From contig NZ_SZXJ01000095.1 in NCBI RefSeq assembly GCF_005281345.1, positions 310,001 to 374,000 on the forward strand: a stretch of DNA of 64,000 bases. The letters run 5' to 3'. Positions 25,100-33,550 of the stretch are shown here, piece by piece (position 1 is the first letter of the stretch; each line of letters opens with the position of its first letter). Both the position numbers and the translations under genes were made by a program. The DNA is from Citrobacter sp. wls619 (lineage in GTDB: Bacteria; Pseudomonadota; Gammaproteobacteria; Enterobacterales; Enterobacteriaceae). The notes under the pieces are model-generated. The model was not told the DNA's origin, made no database searches, and worked only from the letters and a program-made list of their open reading frames with translations.

Positions 25100-28060
25100 A
25101 TGGCTAAAATAAAAACAAAAGCCCGAGCTTTGGATATGCTTGGCAGACAACAAATTGCTGGTATACCTACTGCCCTAAGTGAGTTATTTAAAAATGCTCA
25201 CGATGCTTATGCTGATAATGTTGAAGTTGATTTTTTCAGGAAAGAGAATCTTCTTATCCTGAGAGATGATGGTTTAGGCATGACCGCTGATGAATTTGAA
25301 GAGAGATGGTTAACAATTGGTACCTCCAGCAAATTAATAGACGAAGATGCCATTGATAAACCCGTGATAGACAGAAATAAAACTTTCCGCCCTATTATGG
25401 GAGAGAAAGGTATAGGTCGTTTATCTATTGCAGCAATTGGACCACAGGTGCTGGTTCTTACTAGGGCCAAAAGAAACAATGAACTTAAGCCTTTAGTTGC
25501 TGCATTTGTTAATTGGAGTCTATTTGCAATACCATCACTTGATCTTGATGATATAGATATACCGATTAGAACTATTAACAACGGTGAGCCTCTTAGTAAA
25601 AAGATTCTTGATGAGATGCTGGAGCAAGCAAAAAATAATTTAGACTCCTTATCACACAAAATATCGAAATCAAAACTATCACAAATAAATACACAATTAT
25701 CATTTTTTGAATTTGATCCTATTTTATGGGAGAGAAAATTAGGCGGATTAAAACTATCCGGTGATGGTCACGGGACTCATTTTATAATAACTCCTACCGA
25801 AGAAATATTAATAGATGATATTTCCACGAGTGATAGCAATAAAACAACAGAGCAATCTTCCCGCTTAGAAAAAGCCTTATTAGGCTTCACTAACACAATG
25901 TACAGTGATTCGAATCCTCCTATTATAGCTCGTTTTAGAGACTATTTGGAAGATGGTGAGTGTATTGATAGAATTAGCGAATCAATTTTTTTTACACCGC
26001 AAGAATTCAATATTGCAGATCACCATATTGAAGGATGGTTCAATGAATTTGGTCAATTTAGTGGTACTGTTTCTGTTTATGGTGAAAAACCAATCAACCA
26101 TGTGGTAACTTGGAAAAATAATAATCAATTAACTCAATGCGGCCCTTTTAAGATAAAGTTAGCATATATTCATGGTCGACTCCGTGACTCACGATTACCC
26201 ATGGAGCTGTGGGCCCCACTGAAGGAGAAAACTGATAGGTATGGTGGTTTATATATCTATCGAGATGGATTAAGAATTTTACCTTACGGAGATTCAGATA
26301 CGGATTTCCTGAAAATAGAAAAACGAAGAACGTTATCCGCTTCTGAATATTTTTTCTCATATCGACGTCTGTTTGGAGCAATAGAATTAACAAAAGAAAA
26401 CAATGCTTCGTTAGTCGAAAAGGCGGGGCGAGAAGGATTCATTGAAAATAAACCATATAAACAATTTAAAGAAATGCTTGAGAATTTCTTTATCGAAATA
26501 GCAAGAGATTTCTTTAAAGATGATGGTGACATGTCTGAATTATTTGTTGAGACAAAGCAACGTAGAAATGAAGAGCATGATCTATTGTCCAAAAGATCTA
26601 AACAAACTAAAGCTAAAAAAGACAGATTAAAGAAAGATTTATATGACTTTTTTGATAAGTTAGATAATGATTACTGGAACATTGAAATAAATAAACTAAT
26701 AAATAAAAACGAAGACTACTTTTCCAGCACAGAAATAACAGACACCAATATAGATTATGTATATAATAAAATTAAAGAACAGAATGATACCATCATAAAA
26801 AACTTACGTAATTCTATCGATATAAAGAAACCCTCTGGAGTTGGGTTAACAAAAGAATTATCAAACTTATGGGATAGATATCAAATAGAAAGACAAAAAA
26901 TATTGTCATCATTAAATGAGCTAAAAGACAACGTTGACAGAAAGCTTATAGAGCTAGACAATAAAAATAATGATTTCCTCAACTTACGGAAAAGACTTGA
27001 GGATTCTTTGAATCTACAGCAAAGTTACTACGATAAAGAACTCACTAAGCTATATAATGATGCTAAAAATGCTTTGAAAGATGTACAATCTAAAGCAAAC
27101 AAGCTAATCTCTGATAATAAGAAAAAACATAAAAGTGAACTAAAAAATATTTCTTATGAGTTTCAATCAACCAATCTTAATGGCAAAGATACTGCGTACA
27201 TATTGGATGTAAAAAGAAATCTAGAAAGTAAAATTGAGAATACTTCAAACGAAGTCATTAATGAAATAAAAAAACTGACCGACCAGATTTCCATAATTAG
27301 TGATAGTACCATTTCAGAAAATTTATCATCAGCTCAAGTAACTGAAGCAATCGAAACTGAACTTGAACATTTACGTGACCAACAAGCAAATAACGCAGAG
27401 CTAATACTACTTGGCATGGCTCTTTCCGTAGTACATCATGAATTCAATGGTAATATTAGGGCAATTCGAAGCGCGCTAAGGGAATTGAAAGCATGGGCAG
27501 ACAGAAACCCTAAGCTTGATATTATATACCAAAAAATCAGAACTAGTTTTGATCACTTAGATGGTTATTTAAAAACCTTTACACCATTAACAAGACGTTT
27601 AAGTCGCTCCAAAACAAACATAACTGGAACTGCGATTTTAGAATTTATCAGAGACGTATTCGATGATCGTCTTGAGAAAGAAGGAATTGAATTATTCACT
27701 ACCTCAAAATTTGTTAGCCAAGAAGTTGTAACTTATACATCAACTATTTATCCTGTCTTTATCAATTTAATTGATAATGCAATATACTGGCTCGGGAAAA
27801 CAACAGGAGAAAAAAGACTTATACTTGATGCTACTGAAACAGGATTTGTTATTGGTGATACAGGCCCCGGTGTTTCAACTAGAGATCGAGATATAATATT
27901 TGATATGGGATTTACACGAAAAACAGGAGGTCGTGGAATGGGATTATTCATTTCCAAAGAGTGTTTATCTCGAGATGGGTTTACCATAAAATTGGATGAT
28001 TACACACCTGATCAGGGTGCTTTCTTTATTATTGAACCATCAGAAGAAAAAAGTGAATAA
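25100..28060 (+). CDS. Large protein with MORC/MutL-like ATPase and histidine-kinase-like ATPase
   Basis: The 986-residue protein has two GHKL ATP-binding modules. The N-terminal one (residues about 1-240) resembles MORC/MutL/Hsp90: ALSELFKNAHDAYAD with E28 and N32, DDGLGM, and GEKGIGRLS. Residues about 480-760 are long coiled coils. The C-terminal one resembles a histidine kinase: LSVVHHEFNG near residue 779, the N-box LIDNAIYWL, G1 IGDTGPG and G2 GGRGMGLF. It is cytoplasmic, without membrane segments. MORC-like ATPases with C5-methyltransferases are known from restriction-like operons. The gene is four bases after the methyltransferase and 13 before a receiver-like gene, so a phosphorelay or nucleotide-gated clamp is possible. 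Confidence 0.88.
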   Translation: MAKIKTKARALDMLGRQQIAGIPTALSELFKNAHDAYADNVEVDFFRKENLLILRDDGLGMTADEFEERWLTIGTSSKLIDEDAIDKPVIDRNKTFRPIMGEKGIGRLSIAAIGPQVLVLTRAKRNNELKPLVAAFVNWSLFAIPSLDLDDIDIPIRTINNGEPLSKKILDEMLEQAKNNLDSLSHKISKSKLSQINTQLSFFEFDPILWERKLGGLKLSGDGHGTHFIITPTEEILIDDISTSDSNKTTEQSSRLEKALLGFTNTMYSDSNPPIIARFRDYLEDGECIDRISESIFFTPQEFNIADHHIEGWFNEFGQFSGTVSVYGEKPINHVVTWKNNNQLTQCGPFKIKLAYIHGRLRDSRLPMELWAPLKEKTDRYGGLYIYRDGLRILPYGDSDTDFLKIEKRRTLSASEYFFSYRRLFGAIELTKENNASLVEKAGREGFIENKPYKQFKEMLENFFIEIARDFFKDDGDMSELFVETKQRRNEEHDLLSKRSKQTKAKKDRLKKDLYDFFDKLDNDYWNIEINKLINKNEDYFSSTEITDTNIDYVYNKIKEQNDTIIKNLRNSIDIKKPSGVGLTKELSNLWDRYQIERQKILSSLNELKDNVDRKLIELDNKNNDFLNLRKRLEDSLNLQQSYYDKELTKLYNDAKNALKDVQSKANKLISDNKKKHKSELKNISYEFQSTNLNGKDTAYILDVKRNLESKIENTSNEVINEIKKLTDQISIISDSTISENLSSAQVTEAIETELEHLRDQQANNAELILLGMALSVVHHEFNGNIRAIRSALRELKAWADRNPKLDIIYQKIRTSFDHLDGYLKTFTPLTRRLSRSKTNITGTAILEFIRDVFDDRLEKEGIELFTTSKFVSQEVVTYTSTIYPVFINLIDNAIYWLGKTTGEKRLILDATETGFVIGDTGPGVSTRDRDIIFDMGFTRKTGGRGMGLFISKECLSRDGFTIKLDDYTPDQGAFFIIEPSEEKSE

Positions 28061-28073
28061 CGGATATAAATAA

Positions 28074-29744
28074 ATGACAAGTTCTACTGATTTTCATAAA
28101 CTTTCTGAAGACTGCGTTCGCCGTTTTTTACATTCTGTAGTTGCTGTAGATGACAATATGTCTTTTGGAGCAGGTAGCGATACTTTCCCTACAGACGAAG
28201 ATATTGATGCTTTAGTTGATCCCGACGATGAGGCTACACCAATAATAACACCATCAGCATCCCAAGGGATAGAATTAACTAAATCAAAAGCAAAGATAAA
28301 AAACCATCCTTTTGATTACCAAGCTCTAGCAGAAGCTTTCGCCAAAGATGGCATTGCTTGTTGCGGATTATTAGCCAAAAGTTTTAATATTGAAGAAAGA
28401 GATATAATTACAGCATCATCCCGTAAGGCAGATATAACAATACTTGACTGGGATATGCAAAGCGATAGTGGGCAATTTGCTATTGAAATAATAAAGTCGA
28501 TTATCGTATCAGATATAAATTCTGGAGGGCGTTTACGTCTTCTTTCTATTTATACTGGTGAACATGTTACTGCAGTTATAACTAAGTTGAACAATGAGTT
28601 AAAGAAAATATACCGTAGCGTAATAAAAAATGATGATAGTATTTTTATTGAAGATAACTATGCACTTGACCAATGGTGTATAGTTGTTATTAGTAAAGAC
28701 GTTTATGAAAAAGATCTTCCAAATGTATTAATAAAAAAATTCACTAACCTTACAGCTGGATTGCTATCCAACGCCGCACTCTCTTGCATCTCTGAAATAA
28801 GAGAAAAAACCCATGGAATATTAACGAAGTATAATAATAAATTAGACACTGCATATGTTTCCCACATTTTAAATTTAATGAACTCCAGAGAATCAAGGCC
28901 ATATGCTTATGAAAACGCTCATGATTATGCAGTGGATTTAATTTCTGAAGAAATAAGATCAACATTGCAAATAAGTGAAAACTTAAAGAAATCTTTAAGC
29001 AAAGATTCCTTATCCCACTGGCCTATTTTTCAATATACAAAAAATGGTCGCAAGAATTTTCTATTAACTGGAAAAAAAACACAAAAAGACTTATCAGTAG
29101 AACATCTAAGGAATATACTCTCGGCTGATTCTTTAGAAGAAATTCAACATGCTATTGAACGCGCATCTTTAGGTAAAAAGGAATACTTAAGCCAAGATGG
29201 TGAAGAAGATAAAAAATTAATGCAATTATGCTCTCTTGAAATCACGCGCAGGAATTTAAGATACCATTCTCATATAGATAATGTATCATTAAAACAAGGG
29301 ACTTTGCTTTTAGATGCATATAATTTTGTCTATCTATGCATACAACCATTATGTGATAGTGTCAGATTGCATGAAAAAGCCGATTTTTTATTCCTCAAGG
29401 GAACGCTAGATGATAATAATTACAATTTGTTAATCGAAGATGAACATGGCGATTTTTATAAAATCAAAATGCCGGCAAAAGCTTCTAATATTATTTCATT
29501 TTCCTTTGGAGTCGAAAATGGGAACGGCGTCATCATCGGGAAAAGGAACAATCTAGTTAATACTGACTACATCTCATTCGTTCCTTTACTCGTTGAAAGA
29601 ACATCCACTCCTAAAGTATTGAAATGGATTGGGGAAATAAAAACAACGTATGCACAGAAAATTACAACTGATATTGTTAGCAATCTTTCAAGAATAGGTT
29701 TAGATCAACATGAGTGGTTGCGAACAAAATCAAAAGATATATAA
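28074..29744 (+). CDS. Receiver-like protein of the methyltransferase/GHKL system
   Basis: The N-terminal region of this 556-residue protein resembles a response-regulator receiver domain: SVVAVDDN supplies the acidic pair D26-D27, ADITILDWDM the phosphoacceptor-like D125, and RLLSIYTG the switch residue. About 60 extra residues, acidic and then Lys-rich, separate the acidic pair from D125, more than in normal receivers. The remaining 400 residues match no domain I recognise and contain no DNA-binding motif I can see. It follows the protein with a histidine-kinase-like module, so the two may form a two-component pair. A perfect hairpin terminator follows the stop. Confidence 0.75.
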   Translation: MTSSTDFHKLSEDCVRRFLHSVVAVDDNMSFGAGSDTFPTDEDIDALVDPDDEATPIITPSASQGIELTKSKAKIKNHPFDYQALAEAFAKDGIACCGLLAKSFNIEERDIITASSRKADITILDWDMQSDSGQFAIEIIKSIIVSDINSGGRLRLLSIYTGEHVTAVITKLNNELKKIYRSVIKNDDSIFIEDNYALDQWCIVVISKDVYEKDLPNVLIKKFTNLTAGLLSNAALSCISEIREKTHGILTKYNNKLDTAYVSHILNLMNSRESRPYAYENAHDYAVDLISEEIRSTLQISENLKKSLSKDSLSHWPIFQYTKNGRKNFLLTGKKTQKDLSVEHLRNILSADSLEEIQHAIERASLGKKEYLSQDGEEDKKLMQLCSLEITRRNLRYHSHIDNVSLKQGTLLLDAYNFVYLCIQPLCDSVRLHEKADFLFLKGTLDDNNYNLLIEDEHGDFYKIKMPAKASNIISFSFGVENGNGVIIGKRNNLVNTDYISFVPLLVERTSTPKVLKWIGEIKTTYAQKITTDIVSNLSRIGLDQHEWLRTKSKDI

Positions 29745-29754
29745 ATAATAAGAT

Positions 29755-29790
29755 ACGCCGTCGTTTTATAAAAACGACGGCGTGTATTTT
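29755..29790. terminator. Strong hairpin between convergent genes
   Basis: ACGCCGTCGTTTT and AAAACGACGGCGT form a 13-bp perfect stem with a tiny loop; the sequence is nearly symmetrical, so it can end transcription of the receiver-like gene from the left and perhaps readthrough from the Mrr-type gene on the right. Confidence 0.8.
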
Positions 29791-29949
29791 CAGTTAGTCA
29801 ATCATGGAAGTTAATAAATATAGTTTCCCTTATATCCTATAGGAAAACTATATTATTAGCATAAAAAACACAAACTTTATAAGATGGTATTTATGTGCTT
29901 TGTTTCCATCAATCACAATTGATATATTACCATATTGATTGATTTTATG

Positions 29950-31452
29950 TTATTTACCAAAATAACGGCATCTTAATATACCGTCATAATATAGTGCGCG
30001 CTCTAACTCTAATACTGAAAAATTCATTTGCTCTATTTTACGCTTACTGCAGATAGCATCAAGTTTATCATATAGTGTTGCATCAATTGGCGCTGATGTC
30101 ATCACACCAAATCCTTGAGCATTATAATGCTCTAACATATCCCCTACATCAATCAATCTTGTTGCAGATAATGACTTCGAATTTGTTATAAGTTTGCACT
30201 GGAAAATCCATTTACGAGGAATATCTCCAGCAGTTCTTGGAATATCAAACACTTCAATATCCCTCCCTCCATCTCTGGAGCGAGACTTACCATATTTTCT
30301 TATTGTGTCAGAATTAAACCTTGGATGCGTATGAATTACATCATAACAAAGCTGCTCAAATTGTTCATCGGAAAGAGAATCCCATTTGCAACTGATATTA
30401 TCAGGAAGATTTATATAATTAGCGAATGCTAATGATATTGTTCTAAACTTATCGTAGATTCTTTTTATTGCATTTATTGAAAGTATTTTTGTGTCATATA
30501 AAAGATGCCAACATTTGCCATCATAAGCAGCAGTCATTGTTCCATTAGGATCTATCATACATTTATTTATATTCTGAGATGAAATATAAGCATGTTCAAT
30601 AGCAAACATTTTTGGATCATATATATCTCTATCTGACCAATCGTACTCTTCTGTTTCTTTATCTCCTTCAGCATCGGCAAACATTGCAAGGCTACTACAA
30701 ATCATTGAGTTAATATATTGCTTCATCGGAAAATATGCAACCAGACCATCCGCCATTACATAAGAAGTATCATTTATTATCAATATTTCTGCTGGTAATA
30801 GCGTCTCAGTTCGATATTTTTGACCGGTAACTTCAAAAAAGTGATTAAGATTTAAATCATCAGGAAATAGCCATCCTGCCTTAGAGACATAGCAATTATT
30901 ATCTAATTTACTACTAAAGGAACTTCTCCAATATCCGAACGCCCTCTCAGGATATTTTTTTAACTCGTCATGATATAATTCAGGTGATTCAGATAACATT
31001 TCACAATAAGCCCCCTCTATTAAGTTCGCATAGTAATCGTCTGCTATTTCGGGGAGCCTAATAGGGTGGTTTTCTAATTCCAGTTCAAAATCTAAAACTT
31101 TATCGCGTACAGATTGGTAGAATACTGAATTACCATCATCACCCCTACAATATAAGGAGATACATTCTTCGAGGGCGATTTTTATATTAATGCTTGGCTC
31201 ATGAATTATTAAACACAATCGAGTCTTATGCGTCCCTAAAGGGTAATCATAAACCACATTAGCGACCTTGGCTTCTGACGCTAATCTCTCACCAACCCAT
31301 ATTGCTTCTAAATAGTCATCACAAATATCTATATATGAATTTGTAACTCCAATACTATCCAATGGGATGTATATTTTTAGAACATCAGACTCCTTTATAT
31401 CTAGTTCAAAGATATCCTCAACTTCCATTTTGCCGAGATCTAATTCTAACAT
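29950..31452 (-). CDS. Mrr-type restriction endonuclease-like protein
   Basis: The C-terminal part of this 500-residue protein has an Mrr_cat-like PD-(D/E)XK core: LSDEQFEQLCYDVI, then SRDGGRDIEVF near residue 394, then WIFQCKL about 20 residues later, which supply the catalytic D, E and Q-x-K elements. A further SATRLIDVGDMLEHYNAQGF segment is also usual for Mrr relatives. The first 330 residues are unrecognised and may sense DNA or partner proteins. The gene converges on the methyltransferase-GHKL-receiver operon across a terminator, and its GC content matches that operon. It is a likely effector nuclease of the cassette, but it could also be an independent modification-dependent restriction enzyme. 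Confidence 0.8.
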   Translation of the reverse strand: MLELDLGKMEVEDIFELDIKESDVLKIYIPLDSIGVTNSYIDICDDYLEAIWVGERLASEAKVANVVYDYPLGTHKTRLCLIIHEPSINIKIALEECISLYCRGDDGNSVFYQSVRDKVLDFELELENHPIRLPEIADDYYANLIEGAYCEMLSESPELYHDELKKYPERAFGYWRSSFSSKLDNNCYVSKAGWLFPDDLNLNHFFEVTGQKYRTETLLPAEILIINDTSYVMADGLVAYFPMKQYINSMICSSLAMFADAEGDKETEEYDWSDRDIYDPKMFAIEHAYISSQNINKCMIDPNGTMTAAYDGKCWHLLYDTKILSINAIKRIYDKFRTISLAFANYINLPDNISCKWDSLSDEQFEQLCYDVIHTHPRFNSDTIRKYGKSRSRDGGRDIEVFDIPRTAGDIPRKWIFQCKLITNSKSLSATRLIDVGDMLEHYNAQGFGVMTSAPIDATLYDKLDAICSKRKIEQMNFSVLELERALYYDGILRCRYFGK

Positions 31453-31933
31453 TTCAAATAGCCTTAACCAATATTAAAGACTCTTAAAAAGAATTATCAT
31501 ATTTAAAGTTAACCCGCAACCATAGCCTTTGGATTATGATGCTTGCTGGTAAGTATAGCCTTTCCGCCGTTTATATCCTCGAACGGACAATACTCAGCAC
31601 CTAATGCCACCTATAAGCAGGGCATTCGTCTCTGCCAAGCAATGTTTCTCAATTTTCCTCACTGGAGAAACACGTTGGCCTACTTCATTTGACTTCGAAT
31701 CATCGACTGTCTCATATAGCCTCCAGAAGAGGCTGGGCTATGCTGCATCCAGCAGTTTCTTCTGCTCGGTTATACATGATTACCAACTCCTGTAAATAAG
31801 CAAAGGTTACCTTTCACAATTACAGACATAAAACGTCAATTTTGCTCTAACCAACGTGACGATCAACAATTGAATTTCAGCGTTTTTGCGAGCATGATCG
31901 CAATAACATCAGCCTGTTACCCGGTTCATTCCT
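31453..31933. other. Spacer with a decayed ICE leader and gene
   Basis: These 481 bases contain the decayed duplicate described at 31512-31745; the rest (31746-31933) is AT-rich and has the start region of the HNH gene. No intact gene is supported. Confidence 0.5.
31512..31745 (+). pseudogene. Decayed copy of the 33001-33240 leader and gene start
   Basis: The segment aligns by eye with 33001-33240 along its whole length: both begin CCCGCAACCA-AGCCTT, both contain ACGGACA, a GCAGGG stem, TGTTTCTC, and CACTGGAGAAA before the former start. The ATG of the intact copy (33173) is changed to GTT here and the frame behind it (TCATATAGCCTCCAGAAGAG) is disrupted. It is therefore a pseudogene relic of the 97-residue ICE protein, left of the HNH gene, while the intact copy lies right of it. 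Confidence 0.65.
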
Positions 31934-32806
31934 ATGATATCTCTCGAAACGCTGAAATCAGCCATCTCCAACGTTTCCGTGTGGCGTCAGGGTGACGTAT
32001 GCGCGCCGCACAAGCCGTTGCTGCTGTTGTTTGTGTTATCGCAGTACAAAGTAGGCCACCCGCGCCTGTTTAACTACGGCCTAGAGATCCACGAACCGCT
32101 CACTCACCTGCTGAAAGAGTTTGGCCCCAAGCGGCACACTGACTATCCAAATATGCCTTTCTGGCGGCTCAGAACTGATGGCTTCTGGGAAATCACTAAC
32201 GCGGAAGGCTGTAAACCCCGTAAAGGCAACACCCAACCGACCAAGAAAGAGTTAATTGATAACCAAGTAGCGGGCGGCTTTGATGAAACAGCTTACCACC
32301 ACTTACTTGCACACCCTGAAGTAATCGACCAACTGGCCCAGCAGATCCTGATCGATCGTTTCCCCGAGAGTATTCAGCGGATCCTCGCCAACCAACTGGG
32401 TCTGGATTTTATCGATCGTTCGAAGAACCGCGATCCGCGCTTCAGAGATATCGTTCTCCGGGCTTACCATTCGCGATGTGCTTTCTGCGGTTACGACCTA
32501 CGGCTGGATGGTGCGCTGGTTGGTATTGAAGCAGCCCATATCCACTGGAAAACCTATGGTGGGCCGTGTGTGGTTAACAATGGTCTGGCGCTGTGTTCTC
32601 TGCACCATGATGCTTTTGATATGGGCGCATTCGGGCTGGATGAAAGCCTGACTATCCGTATCTCCGGCGGCGTCAGCCGTAGCCCGGTAGTGGATAATCT
32701 GTTCTGGCAACGGAACGGCCAGCAGTTGCATCTTCCTCATGACATATCGCTGTGGCCCACTGAACAATACGTCGGCTGGCATCGTAAGCAGATCTTCAAA
32801 GCCTGA
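31934..32806 (+). CDS. SBD-HNH phosphorothioate-type restriction endonuclease
   Basis: The 290-residue protein matches the family annotated as phosphorothioated-DNA-binding restriction endonucleases. The N-terminal sulfur-binding domain has VWRQGDVCAPHKPLLLLFVL, HLLKEFGPKRH and FWRLRTDGFWEI; the C-terminal HNH domain has C182-x2-C185, AAH202IHWKTYGGP and C221-x2-H224-H225. Family members cut foreign DNA that carries phosphorothioate modification. No dnd genes are visible in this window, so it would act as a solo defence enzyme against DNA modified elsewhere. It sits between the decayed and intact copies of an ICE leader. The ribosome site is weak. Confidence 0.88.
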   Translation: MISLETLKSAISNVSVWRQGDVCAPHKPLLLLFVLSQYKVGHPRLFNYGLEIHEPLTHLLKEFGPKRHTDYPNMPFWRLRTDGFWEITNAEGCKPRKGNTQPTKKELIDNQVAGGFDETAYHHLLAHPEVIDQLAQQILIDRFPESIQRILANQLGLDFIDRSKNRDPRFRDIVLRAYHSRCAFCGYDLRLDGALVGIEAAHIHWKTYGGPCVVNNGLALCSLHHDAFDMGAFGLDESLTIRISGGVSRSPVVDNLFWQRNGQQLHLPHDISLWPTEQYVGWHRKQIFKA

Positions 32807-33096
32807 GCCGTAAGCTTCGCAGGTATCATCGATTGCCCAATATGCTTTATCCCCTCCAGAGGATAAATTACCTTTATCCCCTGTAGCGGATAACCCTTGC
32901 ACACCAAAGTGGATTCAGGAATAACGACTCCCAGACTCTCTCGCTGAACAACCAGGCTCTTGATTATTATTTATACCGTATTAATCTGGACGAAGTTCAC
33001 CCCGCAACCAGAGCCTTCAGGTTGCCACCTACCCGGTGAGGCTCGCCTTTTCGTCCGCTCCGTATCATCCTCACGGACAGCGCTTAGCGCCTGATA
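32807..33096. other. Regulatory spacer left of the ICE backbone genes
   Basis: Besides the tandem palindromes at 32847-32893, the region has an AT-rich stretch around 32960-32985 that could hold a promoter. From about 33001 the sequence is the upper part of the duplicated leader. Confidence 0.4.
32847..32893. promoter_or_regulatory. Two tandem TTATCC-N8-GGATAA palindromes
   Basis: Site 1 is TTATCC (32847-32852), eight bases, GGATAA (32861-32866); site 2 is TTATCC (32874-32879), eight bases, GGATAA (32888-32893). The half-sites and eight-base spacing match the TATCC-N8-GGATA consensus known for HipB operators. They lie 27 bases apart centre to centre in the spacer between the HNH gene and the next ICE gene. 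Confidence 0.7.
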
Positions 33097-33166
33097 CATC
33101 CTCTACCCCACCATGCAGGGAATTCCTCCCTGTCGGGCGGTGTTTCTCTGCTTTCATCACTGGAGA
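33097..33166 (+). ncRNA. Structured leader element, copy B
   Basis: After CATCCTCTACC, the outer stem GCAGGGAA (33115-33122) pairs with TTTCTCTGC (33143-33151) and the inner stem CCTCCC (33125-33130) with GGGCGG (33135-33140, one mismatch). The ribosome site TGGAGA follows at 33161-33166. Copy C before the ArdC gene folds in the same way with different bases. It may be a cis-acting RNA of ICE genes. Confidence 0.55.
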
Positions 33167-33172
33167 AATACT

Positions 33173-33466
33173 ATGCCAACTTCATCCATCACTGAAGCAA
33201 CATCCTTATCATTGTCTATCTCATCTGAGGCCTGGGAAAAGGTAGTCAGTTTTCCACCCGATCCCTCTCAGGAAGACGACCGTCTCGAAAACCTGATTGT
33301 CGCGACCATACTGACATTCAAAAGCGCAGGCCCAGACCGTAAGAGTATTAATTTCGGTCTGTACTGTTTTCCCGCCGACGGCAGCAGCAATGTACCGCTG
33401 ATGACGCCGCTGCGCTTAACCCTTGAAGATGATCACTTGTTGGTTACTGCCCTTCACACCAGCTGA
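33173..33466 (+). CDS. Small ICE backbone protein, unknown
   Basis: The 97-residue protein starts at the ATG at 33173, seven bases after TGGAGA; the longer frame to 33113 would run through the leader hairpin. It is acidic with no membrane segment: residues 20-60 read EAWEKVVSFPPDPSQEDDRL and then ATILTFKSAGPD. Proteins of this size and place, just ahead of an ArdC gene, recur in integrating conjugative elements, but I know no function. A decayed paralogue lies at 31512-31745. It is preceded and followed by copies B and C of a structured leader. Confidence 0.75.
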   Translation: MPTSSITEATSLSLSISSEAWEKVVSFPPDPSQEDDRLENLIVATILTFKSAGPDRKSINFGLYCFPADGSSNVPLMTPLRLTLEDDHLLVTALHTS

Positions 33467-33475
33467 TTACCTCAG

Positions 33476-33545
33476 CATCCTCTACTCCCATGCCGGGTGA
33501 CTCCCGACCGGGAGCGCTGTACCCGGCTTCTTTATCATGAGGTTA
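33476..33545 (+). ncRNA. Structured leader element, copy C
   Basis: After CATCCTCTACTCC, the outer stem GCCGGGT (33492-33498) pairs perfectly with ACCCGGC (33521-33527), and the inner stem CTCCC (33501-33505) pairs with GGGAG (33510-33514) around a GACC loop. Compared with copy B several pairs differ on both sides yet stay paired. The ArdC ribosome site and ATG follow within 25 bases. Confidence 0.6.
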
Positions 33546-33550
33546 CGCTT

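Noticed and set aside
31604-31795. Small frame in the spacer before the HNH gene
   Set aside because: It runs through the decayed leader copy and matches no protein; treated as part of the relic.
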